From Hyphomicrobiaceae bacterium (GTDB taxonomy: Bacteria; Pseudomonadota; Alphaproteobacteria; Rhizobiales; Devosiaceae): 64,000 bases of DNA. Below the pieces are notes generated by a model. It was not told where the DNA came from. It made no database searches and was given only the letters and a program-made list of their open reading frames with translations. Each line of letters opens with the position of its first letter. Within the stretch, counting starts at the first letter, position 1. Shown piece after piece: positions 54,714 to 62,741 of this stretch. A program made the translations under genes and the position numbers. The stretch is from NCBI GenBank assembly GCA_020638065.1, contig JACKJG010000002.1, forward strand, positions 248,001 to 312,000. Reading direction: 5' to 3'.

Positions 54714-56201
54714 ATGCCTTTCAAGTATGAGCCCAACTGGCGTTCACTGCAGAGCCACAAAACTCCGCAGTGGTTTCGGGACGCAAAATTCGGCATCTAC
54801 ACGCATTGGGGAATCTATAGTGTGCCTGCCACGGGCCCCAACACATCTTGGTATGGTCACAATATGTACCGAGAGGGCACGTCCGGCATTCGCGGCACGC
54901 ACGCCACCAATCAGTTTCATGATCACATCAAGAATTATGGTCCGACCGCCCGCTTCGGTTATAAGGACTTCATTCCCAAGTTCAAGGCGGAACATTTCGA
55001 CCCAGAGGAATGGGCGGAGTTGTTTCAAAACGCAGGAGCACGCTTCGCGGGACCGGTTGCCGAACATCACGACGGATTTCCCATGTGGGACTCACCCACT
55101 GGGAGCTGGAACGCTGCTCAAATGGGACCGAAACGCGATATTGTCGCTGCTTTGGAGAAGTCAATTCGTCAACGCGGAATGAAATTCATGGTAGCAATGC
55201 ACCACGCGGAAAATTGGTGGTTCTTTCCTCATTGGCTGAAGGACGCCGATGTGTCGGATCCCGCCTATGCAGAGCTTTATGGCGAATTGCACAACTTGGA
55301 TCTAGACATTCCTCCTGAATCCTGGACCCGTGACCATGAGTGGGCACTTCAAGATATGCCGAGCAAGGCATTCCTTGATCAGTGGATGTCAAGACTGCAT
55401 GAAGTGGTCGAGCGGTTTGAGCCCGACTATGTATGGTTCGATTACGGGCTCAAGTTCATTCACGAGCAGTACAGGAAGAACTTCCTAGCGTACTACTACA
55501 ATATGGGACTCAAATGGGGCCGCGACGTCGTCGTATCCTACAAAGGCAATGACTTCGCCGCCGGCTCTGCGTTAGTCGATATTGAACTCGGCCGAATGGC
55601 GGACCAAACCTACTACGACTGGATTACCGATACGACAGTGGATGACGGCCAAGCATGGGGTTATATGAAGAATGCTGGGTACAAGTCGGTGTCCGAGCTT
55701 CTGCACTATTTGATCGATAACGTCAGCAAGAATGGCTATTTGCTTTTGAATGTCGGCCCAAGGGCAGATGGCATAATTCCAGATCAAGCCAAAGAGGTCC
55801 TTCTTGGCATGGGGCGATGGCTTGCCTTGAATGGGGAAGCCATTTTTGAAACAGCGCCATGGCATCGTTTTGGAGAAGGTCCGACAAGATATGCCGTTGA
55901 AGGAGCTTTCGGGGACATGGGTGAGAAGGTCAATTTCACCAATCGTGACTTCAGATTCACGACCCGCAACAACATTGTTTACGCAATAGCACTTGCTTGG
56001 CCCGAAAAAGAATTCACCATTGAATCGGTTGGGGAATTATACCCCAACGAAGTTGCTTCCGTACAGATGATTGGACATGAGGCGCTATTGCCTTTCCACC
56101 AAGATAGACGGGGACTGCACATTGCGCGGCCAAACGAGCAGCCCTGCGAACACGCTTACGTCTTTAAGATTACGCGCCATCAGACCTGTGAGATGCAATA
56201 G
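54714..56201 (+). CDS. Alpha-L-fucosidase, glycoside hydrolase family 29
   Basis: 495 residues from the ATG at 54714 with ttggag upstream. GH29 features: FRDAKFGIYTHWGIYSVPA near the N-terminus, AEHHDGFPMWDSP, and the catalytic nucleophile Asp243 in YVWFDYGLKF. The C-terminal beta domain is present (VGPRADGIIPDQAKEVLLGMGRWL, then FTNRDFRFTTR). It lacks a signal peptide, so it cleaves imported fucosides in the cytoplasm. It is the last gene of the island; an IS6-family element begins 32 bases after its stop. Confidence 0.92.
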   Translation: MPFKYEPNWRSLQSHKTPQWFRDAKFGIYTHWGIYSVPATGPNTSWYGHNMYREGTSGIRGTHATNQFHDHIKNYGPTARFGYKDFIPKFKAEHFDPEEWAELFQNAGARFAGPVAEHHDGFPMWDSPTGSWNAAQMGPKRDIVAALEKSIRQRGMKFMVAMHHAENWWFFPHWLKDADVSDPAYAELYGELHNLDLDIPPESWTRDHEWALQDMPSKAFLDQWMSRLHEVVERFEPDYVWFDYGLKFIHEQYRKNFLAYYYNMGLKWGRDVVVSYKGNDFAAGSALVDIELGRMADQTYYDWITDTTVDDGQAWGYMKNAGYKSVSELLHYLIDNVSKNGYLLLNVGPRADGIIPDQAKEVLLGMGRWLALNGEAIFETAPWHRFGEGPTRYAVEGAFGDMGEKVNFTNRDFRFTTRNNIVYAIALAWPEKEFTIESVGELYPNEVASVQMIGHEALLPFHQDRRGLHIARPNEQPCEHAYVFKITRHQTCEMQ

Positions 56202-56233
56202 CGGGCCCTGAGTGTTGCAAGTCGCGAACCATC

Positions 56234-57048
56234 GGTGCTGTCAAACGAGTGCAAATCCGACTCAGTTCGCCCAATGTGGCCAGATTCTAGGCAACACCAA
56301 TACCGCGCCACTCGGTGAGAGCGACGTTGCGATTTGATTTGAACATGTCTCGGCTGGTTTGGTGTCGTTCCTGATTGAATTGGTTGTAAATGGAGGCATG
56401 CACAGCGGCGAACTTTTGTAGACTACGCATTTGCCGGAAACGCAGCATGGCTCGTTCCCGTCTTCGGAAAGGTAGATGTGAATTCTCCGCGCGATTGTTT
56501 GTCCAACGCCCATCGTTCCGATGTTTTGCTGATCCGAGTTCTCGAACAGCCGCCCCGTAGGACCCCAATTTGTCGGTGACAAATTCCTCGGTCTTACCAT
56601 GGCGCCGCATCAATTTCTTCAGGAAAGCCAAAGCAGCCGTGCGATCCCGGGTTTTGGTCACGTAGCTTTCAAGCACCTCACCTTCGTGATCCACGGCCCG
56701 CCAAAGGTAATGGGTTTCGCCGTTGATCTTCACAAAGACCTCGTCAAGATGCCAGCGCCAGCGGCTCGACCGCATCCCTGCAACTCGGCGTTTCCGGATT
56801 TCGGAAGCAAACAATGGCCCGAACCGCTTCCACCAAAATCTCACCGTCTCGTGGCTGATCTCGATGCCGCGTTCATGCAGCAGGTCCTCGACGTTCCGCA
56901 AAGACAGTGGAAATCGGACATAGAGCATCAACGCCAGCCGGATGATCTCTGGACTGGTCTTGAAATAGCGAAAGGGAGAATGTTTGCTCATCTCGGAAGG
57001 CTACAAAGCCGCCTTGCCTGGCTCAAGCCATCTTAGTCTGACAATGCC
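56234..57048 (-). mobile_element. IS6-family insertion sequence, copy 1
   Basis: About 815 bases between imperfect terminal repeats GGTGCTGTCAAAC (56234-56246) and the complement of GGCATTGTCAGAC (57036-57048). It has one transposase gene. No 8-base target duplication is found: flanks are gaaccatc and gttcgggc. The inner flank is the RTX remnant. This pattern is expected if IS6-type cointegrate formation or deletion rearranged the site after insertion. Confidence 0.8.
56287..56991 (-). CDS. IS6-family transposase, copy 1
   Basis: 234 residues, full length for the IS6/IS26 family. Start MSKHSPFRYFKTSPEIIRLALMLY; HTH-like NVEDLLHERGIEISHETV; DDE residues in WHLDEVFVKI, VTDKLGSYG and NNRAENSH. 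It appears intact. It differs from copy 2 at about 31 of 234 positions, so the two elements are related but not a recent duplication. Confidence 0.9.
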   Translation of the reverse strand: MSKHSPFRYFKTSPEIIRLALMLYVRFPLSLRNVEDLLHERGIEISHETVRFWWKRFGPLFASEIRKRRVAGMRSSRWRWHLDEVFVKINGETHYLWRAVDHEGEVLESYVTKTRDRTAALAFLKKLMRRHGKTEEFVTDKLGSYGAAVRELGSAKHRNDGRWTNNRAENSHLPFRRRERAMLRFRQMRSLQKFAAVHASIYNQFNQERHQTSRDMFKSNRNVALTEWRGIGVA

Positions 57049-57222
57049 GTTCGGGCCATGATGTGCTTGTCGGGGGAAGCGGCCGCGACATTCTAAGAGG
57101 CGAAGACGGCAAAGATAGTCTTGATGGCGGCGGAGGTAACGACAATCTTCTGGGCGGCAAAGGCAGAGATGGTCTTCTCGGAGGGAAGGGAAATGATACG
57201 CTTGCCGGAAATGGCGGCCGAG
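57049..57222 (+). pseudogene. Fragment of an RTX calcium-binding repeat protein
   Basis: One open frame, with no stop, reads from the end of IS6 copy 1 to the start of copy 2 and encodes about 58 residues of glycine-aspartate nonapeptide repeats (SGHDVLVGG, GRDILRGEDG, KDSLDGGGG, NDNLLGGKG, RDGLLGGKG, NDTLAGNGG). Such repeats form calcium-bound beta-rolls in secreted proteins. Both ends of the gene are missing, each cut exactly at an IS boundary. Confidence 0.8.
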
Positions 57223-58034
57223 GGTGCTGTCAGAAGAATGCAAACGAATCTCTGGTCGCCTAATACTGTCGGACCCTAGGCAGCACCAAGACCACGCCAT
57301 TCGGTTAGAGCGGCGGCGCGATTTGATTTGAATATATCTCGGCTAGTTAGATGACGTTCCTGATTGAGGTGGTTGTAGAAAGAATCATGCACCACGACGA
57401 ACTTTTGCAAACTTCGCATTTGCCGAAACCGAAGCATGGCCCGCTCCCGTCTTCGGAACGGGAGATGCGAATTCTCCGCCCGGTTGTTTGTCCATCTGCC
57501 ATCGTTTCGATGTTTGGGTGATCCGAGTTCCCTGACCGCAGCGCCGTAGGATCTGAGTTTGTCGGTCACTAATTCCTCAGTGCGACCCTGCCTTTTCATC
57601 AGTTTCTTGAGGAATTTCAGAGCCGCAGCCTTGTCTCTGGTCTTGGTCACATAGCTTTCAAGCACCTCGCCTTCGTGATCCACTGCTCGCCACAGATAAT
57701 GTGTTTCGCCGTTGATCTTCACGAACACCTCGTCCAGATGCCAGCGCCAGCGGCTCACGCGCATGGCACCTATTCGTCTCTTCCTGATCTCAGACGCGAA
57801 CATTGGACCGAACCGGTTCCACCAGATCCTCACCGTTTCATGGCTGATCTCAATGCCCCGCTCATGAAGAAGGTCTTCGACGTTCCGAAGCGACAACGGA
57901 AATCGGACGTAAAGCATCACCGCAAGGCGGATAATGTCTGGACTGGTTTTGAAGTAGCGAAATGGGGAATGTTTGGTCATCTCAGAAGGCTACAAAGCCG
58001 CCCTGCCCGGCTCAAGCTTTAGTCTGACAATGCC
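57223..58034 (-). mobile_element. IS6-family insertion sequence, copy 2
   Basis: About 812 bases, bounded by GGTGCTGTCAGA (57223-57234) and the complement of GGCATTGTCAGAC (58022-58034). One transposase gene. Flanks (ggccgagg and cgctgtaa) do not form a target duplication. A third end-like sequence lies 18 bases beyond its right end. Confidence 0.8.
57276..57980 (-). CDS. IS6-family transposase, copy 2
   Basis: 234 residues, full length. Catalytic region WHLDEVFVKI, VTDKLRSYG and NNRAENSH as in copy 1; the start is MTKHSPFRYFKTSPDIIRLAVMLY. Roughly 87% identical to copy 1 by hand comparison of the proteins. No internal stop or frameshift, so possibly still active. Confidence 0.9.
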   Translation of the reverse strand: MTKHSPFRYFKTSPDIIRLAVMLYVRFPLSLRNVEDLLHERGIEISHETVRIWWNRFGPMFASEIRKRRIGAMRVSRWRWHLDEVFVKINGETHYLWRAVDHEGEVLESYVTKTRDKAAALKFLKKLMKRQGRTEELVTDKLRSYGAAVRELGSPKHRNDGRWTNNRAENSHLPFRRRERAMLRFRQMRSLQKFVVVHDSFYNHLNQERHLTSRDIFKSNRAAALTEWRGLGAA

Positions 58035-58051
58035 CGCTGTAAGCAAGTTTA

Positions 58052-58066
58052 CTCTGACAGTGCCCT
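58052..58066. repeat. Orphan IS6-type terminal repeat
   Basis: CTCTGACAGTGCCCT resembles the right ends of both IS6 copies (GTCTGACAATGCC) but has no transposase attached. It is probably the remaining end of an older, deleted element, or of one into which copy 2 inserted. Confidence 0.45.
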
Positions 58067-58105
58067 CCGGCGCGTTAGGAGACCACGCTGGGCGGCGCAA
58101 GATCG

Positions 58106-58537
58106 CTAAGCCAAGGCATCGCAGTTTGAGCGCCGTCCGCCTGACACGCTACCCGGCTCAAAAGCGATCGTGATCAGGACGAAGATGTAGAGCGGCCGCC
58201 GTCCGGGCAGATTGGGCCGCGACATGGCGTAGGCCATCATCGCGGTGAACGTGACATTGATCAGCGTACCGCCGATAGTAATCAGCGCGGAGTTGGCCAG
58301 CCCACGCAACACGCTGGGATGAAGGACCAGAATCTCCCAGATCTGAGTGGAGAAACCAGATGGCCATATGTCGAGCCCGCTCTTGCCCGGAACCTGCGCA
58401 GGATCCGAGAATGAAATCGCCAACAGGTTGAGAATGGGCTGGACTGTGATCACCACCATCAACAATAGCGTTGAGGTGATGAGCAAGTTTTCCACCCGCT
58501 CCATACGGGGACGTTCAAGCGGCCTTGTCATTACCAC
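58106..58537 (-). pseudogene. Truncated sugar ABC permease (MalG/LplC type)
   Basis: 143 residues, about half the normal ~290. The N-terminal part is normal (VENLLITSTLLLMVVITVQPILNLLAISFSDPAQV, then the second and third helices up to RRPLYIFVLITIAFEPG). From there the sequence becomes unrelated (SVSGGRRSNC) and stops, near the IS6 remnants. The EAA loop needed to contact the ATPase is lost, so it cannot work. It overlaps the end of the upstream permease gene by 7 bases. Confidence 0.8.
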
Positions 58538-59484
58538 ATCCCTTTTCCGGTCAGGGTCTTGGAGATGAGGTGGGCGGACACGATCATGCCCATGCCGACA
58601 ATGCCCTTGAACAGACCCACCGCCGTCGCCAGAGCAAATTCGCCGCTTTGAAGGCCGATCCGGTAGACATAGGTGTCGATGATGTCGATCTGGCTGCGCA
58701 CAGCATCGTTCGACAGGTTAAAGACCTGGTCGAAGCCGGCGTTCAGGAACAGCCCCATATTGAGGATGAACAGGGTAGCGATGGTGGGGGCAATGCCGGG
58801 AAGCGTGATGTAGAAGATCTTGTGCCAGCGGTTGGCGCCGTCCATTTCCGCTGCGTCGTAAAGTTGCGGGTCGATTGCCAGAATGGCGGCCAGATAAATC
58901 AGCGAGTCCCAGCCCGCGCTACGCCAGTTCTCGGTGAAAACCAGAACCCAGCGAATGGCACCTGCGTCAGTCATGAAGGCGATCGGCTGCAGGCCGATAA
59001 GCTTCAGTATTTCGTTGACGCCACCTTCGGATGGAGAAAGTGCTGCAATGAAGATCGAGGCAATCACCACCCAGGATAGAAAATGCGGCAGGTAGATTGC
59101 TGACTGGATGAACTTGCGCAGAGCCCCGGAGCGCACTTCGTTGACCAGCAGCGCAACGACGATGGCCACCGGAAACACGAAGACCAACTTCATGGCGCTG
59201 ATGATCAGGGTGTTCCACAGGACCTGGTAAAAGACCGAAGACCGGAAGATGGCCGCGAAGTGCTTGAATCCGACCCAGATATTGTCGCCGAATATCCGTA
59301 CATCCTGAAAGGCCAGACGGGCTTCGTAGATCGGCAGGTAGTGATAGACCACAAAATATATGATGCCTGGTGCCAGCATGAGATAATATGGCCAGAAACG
59401 CCAAATCTCGAATAAAGCCTGAGAGCGTTTGGGAACGTTCCCAATTTTAACCGCGCCATTTCTAGGATTAGTGCGTACCGACAT
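58531..59484 (-). CDS. Sugar ABC transporter permease (LplB/MalF type)
   Basis: 317 residues from the ATG at 59484. Six helices; typical LplB features are WPYYLMLAPGIIYFVVYHYLPIYEARLAFQDV and LYDAAEMDGANRWHKIFYITLPGIAP (EAA loop). Members of this branch import oligosaccharides such as pectin fragments or aldouronates. It starts 10 bases after the LacI regulator on the same strand. The second permease is truncated and the binding protein is not in the window, so the importer is probably dead here. The LacI-type palindrome at 59430-59443 lies inside codons 14-18. Confidence 0.88.
   Translation of the reverse strand: MSVRTNPRNGAVKIGNVPKRSQALFEIWRFWPYYLMLAPGIIYFVVYHYLPIYEARLAFQDVRIFGDNIWVGFKHFAAIFRSSVFYQVLWNTLIISAMKLVFVFPVAIVVALLVNEVRSGALRKFIQSAIYLPHFLSWVVIASIFIAALSPSEGGVNEILKLIGLQPIAFMTDAGAIRWVLVFTENWRSAGWDSLIYLAAILAIDPQLYDAAEMDGANRWHKIFYITLPGIAPTIATLFILNMGLFLNAGFDQVFNLSNDAVRSQIDIIDTYVYRIGLQSGEFALATAVGLFKGIVGMGMIVSAHLISKTLTGKGMW
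59430..59443. promoter_or_regulatory. LacI-type operator inside the permease gene
   Basis: TGGGAACGTTCCCA, a perfect 14-base palindrome with central CG typical of LacI/GalR operators, identical to the one upstream of the lacI gene at 60551-60564. It encodes the Gly-Asn-Val-Pro of the permease N-terminus, about 40 bases inside the coding region. Confidence 0.75.
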
Positions 59485-59494
59485 CAAACGAAAC

Positions 59495-60532
59495 CTAGGC
59501 CACTACGCTCATTCGTCCCGACTTGGACCCGAGGTCAGCTACCGAACCTCGTTCCTGCAGGACACAATCCAGACTAAGGCTTCGATCACCGGGTCGATCC
59601 TCAATTTCTTCAATAAGCATGTCGACCGCGCGCTCACCGATGAGCCGACTTGGCTTCTGGATAGCTGTCAGCGGCGGAACCGAAAAACGGCCCGCCGCGA
59701 TGCCATCGAATCCGAGAACCGAAACCTCTTCAGGACAGCTCAATCCGGTGTCGCGAATTGCCATCATAGCTCCCAGCGCAAGGAGGTCACTTACTGCAAA
59801 GATCGCCAAAGGTCGTCTTGGGTTTCGTGAAAGTATACGCTTTGACGCGTGATATCCGGCCTCGTCGGTATAAGTGGCTTCTTCAACATCGAACTGTGAA
59901 CTGTCGACTCCGCGCTCAGCATAGAAGCGTTCTATCGCCGCCATGAACCTGCCGTGGGCCAAACGTGCGTGGGGTCCCACAATCAGACTCGGTGACTTGT
60001 GTCCGCGTCGCCAGAGATAGTCGCAGGCCAAACGCACGCCCTGGTCGATATTGCTTCCCACATTTGGCAAGTCTGGAAACATGGCTGCGCTGGACCCGAT
60101 CATGACCAGCGGAATATCGGTCAGCCGGTCATCGAAAGTTCGATCGGCAACGCGATTCAACATTATGCCTTCAACCCGCGCCTGCCGAACGGAGCGCAGA
60201 TGCGCAACTTCCCTGTCAATGCTCCAGTCCGAACTGAAGATTACGAGTGAACGGCCGTAAGCTTCCACACGATCTTGAGCCCCCCTTGCCACGTCGGCCC
60301 AAAATGGATGCGAGATGTCTGGAATTACGAGGCCAATCAGGCCCGAACGGCCGGAACGCATCCCGACGGCGAGGTGATTGCGCTCGTAGCCAACTGTCTC
60401 TGCCGCTTTGAGAACAGTTTGACGCGCAGCGTCTGTTACGTTTTCGGCACCATTGAGCGCACGCGCCGCTGTGCTCTTGGAAACGCCTGCTTCTTTCGCA
60501 ACATCAATTATAGTTGGCCGTTTAGCTCGCAA
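59495..60532 (-). CDS. LacI-family transcription regulator
   Basis: 345 residues from a TTG at 60532 with GAGGAG nine bases before; the frame is open to 60568 but those codons overlap the operator. The helix-turn-helix with hinge is at 5-60 (PTIIDVAKEAGVSKSTAARALNG, then LKAAETVGYERNHLAVGMRSGRSG), and a periplasmic-binding-protein-like sugar domain follows (IGLVIPDISHPFWADVARGAQD, VSVLGFDGIAAGRFSVPPLTAIQ). The operator just upstream and its twin in the next gene indicate autoregulation and control of the ABC importer. The sugar ligand is unknown. Confidence 0.9.
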   Translation of the reverse strand: MRAKRPTIIDVAKEAGVSKSTAARALNGAENVTDAARQTVLKAAETVGYERNHLAVGMRSGRSGLIGLVIPDISHPFWADVARGAQDRVEAYGRSLVIFSSDWSIDREVAHLRSVRQARVEGIMLNRVADRTFDDRLTDIPLVMIGSSAAMFPDLPNVGSNIDQGVRLACDYLWRRGHKSPSLIVGPHARLAHGRFMAAIERFYAERGVDSSQFDVEEATYTDEAGYHASKRILSRNPRRPLAIFAVSDLLALGAMMAIRDTGLSCPEEVSVLGFDGIAAGRFSVPPLTAIQKPSRLIGERAVDMLIEEIEDRPGDRSLSLDCVLQERGSVADLGSKSGRMSVVA

Positions 60533-60550
60533 GGCAATTCGCTCCTCTTG

Positions 60551-60564
60551 TGGGAACGTTCCCA
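60551..60564. promoter_or_regulatory. LacI-type operator upstream of the regulator gene
   Basis: TGGGAACGTTCCCA, a perfect 14-base palindrome 19 bases before the proposed TTG start. It is identical to the site at 59430-59443. Its position makes the longer reading of the regulator (start at 60568) unlikely. Confidence 0.8.
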
Positions 60565-60644
60565 CCAATTTCTCTATGTGTCAAGCGGATTCTCATCTGT
60601 CACGCACATGGCACGTCTCGACGCCAAGATCCCTCATGAGTCTA

Positions 60645-60671
60645 AATGCTCCGTCCTTCAAACGGAGCATT
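60645..60671. other. Strong hairpin in the regulator-phage gap
   Basis: AATGCTCCGT (60645-60654) pairs perfectly with ACGGAGCATT (60662-60671) around a 7-base loop. No run of T follows on either strand, so it is not a standard terminator. The gap 60565-61138 has no convincing gene; small frames on both strands show no recognisable protein. Confidence 0.5.
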
Positions 60672-60933
60672 CAGATGGCAAACAGTCGACACTGATTGGT
60701 ATAATCGCCTTGCTCCTCTTTTGTTCGTACTAGGCTTTCCGGATCCCGGACCACATCTATTGATGCTTTCGTCGCCTCCGGCCAGTTGTCATGTTTGGTT
60801 CGACGCATTGCTCCGGCGCGAAACCCAGAAACATTCCGCGGCCCTCGTGAGCGCGCAGCACCGAGCCACAAAAATCATCCAAATACTTGCCGATTGCAGG
60901 GAACTCCGCAGCACACGCAACATGCTCCCACTT

Positions 60934-60967
60934 CTGCTGCACCCGGGTGCAGCAGATTATTGTTTTT
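60934..60967 (+). terminator. Perfect palindrome followed by a T-rich tract
   Basis: CTGCTGCACCC (60934-60944) is followed directly by its reverse complement (60945-60955), giving a 22-base perfect palindrome, then ATTATTGTTTTT. It could be a rho-independent terminator on the plus strand for an unseen transcript, or an operator before the phage genes. Confidence 0.5.
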
Positions 60968-61138
60968 GGTTCAATGGGTTGGCTGTTTGGATGGTAGTCC
61001 GCGCCCATAGTTTTGCCTCGTCGGTCGAGAGGTTCTAGATAAAGTAAGGTATCCCTCTATTCCCTGTTGACTTCTCCGAATACCCTGCTTGCGACGTTGA
61101 TAGAGTTTTTCGACGAATAAGGTGAATGGAGAACGGAT

Positions 61139-62656
61139 ATGAAAAAGCCGACTAAAGATCAGTCGTGTGCTGCGGGAAGTAATGATCGACACTTTAACTT
61201 CGGAAGTAACAGACTGCAGATCGACTACTTCCCCGTCGGGGAGTTGAGCGTTCCTGCCCGCCAGCTTCGAAAGTTCAAACGCGGACACCAGGAGCGTTTG
61301 CAGGCCAGCATCCAGGAATTTGGTTTCCTGTTGCCCCTACTGGTGACCAAAAGCGGAGAGGTGGTTGTTGGGGCTCAACGCTTCGAAGCTGCTCTGGCAA
61401 TGGGGTTCGATGAACTGCCCGTCATCGTAGTCACCCACCTGTCCGAAGCCCAAGTCAAAGCGTTCCGGATGGCGGACAACAAGTTGGCAGAGGGCGCTAC
61501 CTGGAACCCCGCAGAACTCAAACGCGAGTTCGAGGATATTCTCAATCTGGAGATTGATTTTGATCTGCGGCTCACAGGGTTTCAGACGGCGGAAATCGAT
61601 CTGACGCTGGAGTTCGATGACGTTGCGGCTGGCGACGACGAGGACGTATCGCCCTCGCCCGATGACATGGCCGTGTCGCGACGTGGCGACCTGTGGCTGA
61701 TCGGGGACCATCGACTGCTTTGTGGGGATGCCCTCGACGAAGTGTCATTTTCTACCCTGATGGAAGGCGAATTGGCGCGTATCGCAGTGACCGATATGCC
61801 CTTCAATTGCAAAATCAACGGACATGTTGGTGGAACCGGCGCCACCAAGCATCGTGAGTTCGTCCAGGCATCAGGCGAAATGTCAGATGACGAGTTTGAG
61901 CAGTTCGTTTCCACGGCGCTTCTGCGCCTGTCCGAGAGGCTCGTTGACGGTGCGCTGATCTACGCGTTCATGGACTTCAACAATATCGAACTGCTGCTGC
62001 GCGCAGGACGTGAACTGGGTCTTTCCCTCAAGAACCTGATCGTCTGGGCCAAACAAAACGCAGGCATGGGCAGTCTTTACCGCAGTCAGCACGAACTGAT
62101 CGCCCTGTTCAAAAAAGGCAATGAACCGCACATCAACAATGTGCAGTTGGGCGCCACCGGGCGTTATCGCACCAATGTGTGGGACTACGCCGGAATGAAT
62201 AGTTTTGGACCCGGAAGGATGGACGATCTTTCTGACCATCCCACAGTCAAGCCAGCCGCGATGATCGCCGACGCGATCAGGGATGCGACCGACAGGGGCG
62301 ATATTGTCCTCGATAGTTTTGCAGGCTCCGGAACGCTTTTGGTTGCTGCCCAACGCACCGGGCGAAAAGCCCGATGCGTGGAATTAGATCCGCTCTATGT
62401 CGACTGCGCCATCAAGCGGTTCGAAGAACGGTTCGGTGTTCAGGCCACACTGAGTGGCTCCAACCTGACGTTTGCGGAAGTGCAGGTGATGCGGCTTGCA
62501 GAAGGTCAGGCAGATGCTCTTTCATTGAGCGGCACTGTTTCTCACGGGTCGGCCGGCGCCCCTCTTCCCCTTGAGCGTGTGCGGCCATCTGTGCCGGGAA
62601 AACATCGGGTTCGAGCGTCTTTTCCTGCACCGACGCGGAAACGCCCTGCGGCCTGA
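61139..62656 (+). CDS. ParB-domain DNA methyltransferase, phage-type
   Basis: 505 residues with aatggag before the ATG. Residues about 27-120 are a ParB/Srx-like N-terminal domain (VGELSVPARQLRKFK, EVVVGAQRFEAALAMG). Residues about 185-430 are a beta-class N6-adenine/N4-cytosine methyltransferase: motif IV (Asp219 to Phe222) comes before the SAM motif I (DSFAGSGT, 392-399), with HPTVKP between. Motif IV reads DMPF rather than the usual DPPY/F, so the first proline is missing. The last 60 residues are basic and disordered-looking. Such ParB-methyltransferase proteins are usual in prophages next to terminase genes, as here. Confidence 0.88.
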   Translation: MKKPTKDQSCAAGSNDRHFNFGSNRLQIDYFPVGELSVPARQLRKFKRGHQERLQASIQEFGFLLPLLVTKSGEVVVGAQRFEAALAMGFDELPVIVVTHLSEAQVKAFRMADNKLAEGATWNPAELKREFEDILNLEIDFDLRLTGFQTAEIDLTLEFDDVAAGDDEDVSPSPDDMAVSRRGDLWLIGDHRLLCGDALDEVSFSTLMEGELARIAVTDMPFNCKINGHVGGTGATKHREFVQASGEMSDDEFEQFVSTALLRLSERLVDGALIYAFMDFNNIELLLRAGRELGLSLKNLIVWAKQNAGMGSLYRSQHELIALFKKGNEPHINNVQLGATGRYRTNVWDYAGMNSFGPGRMDDLSDHPTVKPAAMIADAIRDATDRGDIVLDSFAGSGTLLVAAQRTGRKARCVELDPLYVDCAIKRFEERFGVQATLSGSNLTFAEVQVMRLAEGQADALSLSGTVSHGSAGAPLPLERVRPSVPGKHRVRASFPAPTRKRPAA

Positions 62657-62741
62657 TGGACTGTTCTGCGCCCCGCTCCCCAGCAACCGGCGCACATTGG
62701 CCCAACCCAATCACCTTCCATTTATCGAAGAGGAATTTCTG

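Noticed and set aside
56226..58042. Composite transposon formed by the two IS6 copies
   Set aside because: The copies differ at about 31 residues, no 8-base target duplications are found, and only an RTX remnant lies between them.
60757..61288. Small minus-strand frames (83 and 105 residues) before the methyltransferase
   Set aside because: One overlaps the methyltransferase start, the other spans the perfect palindrome; no domain or ribosome site.
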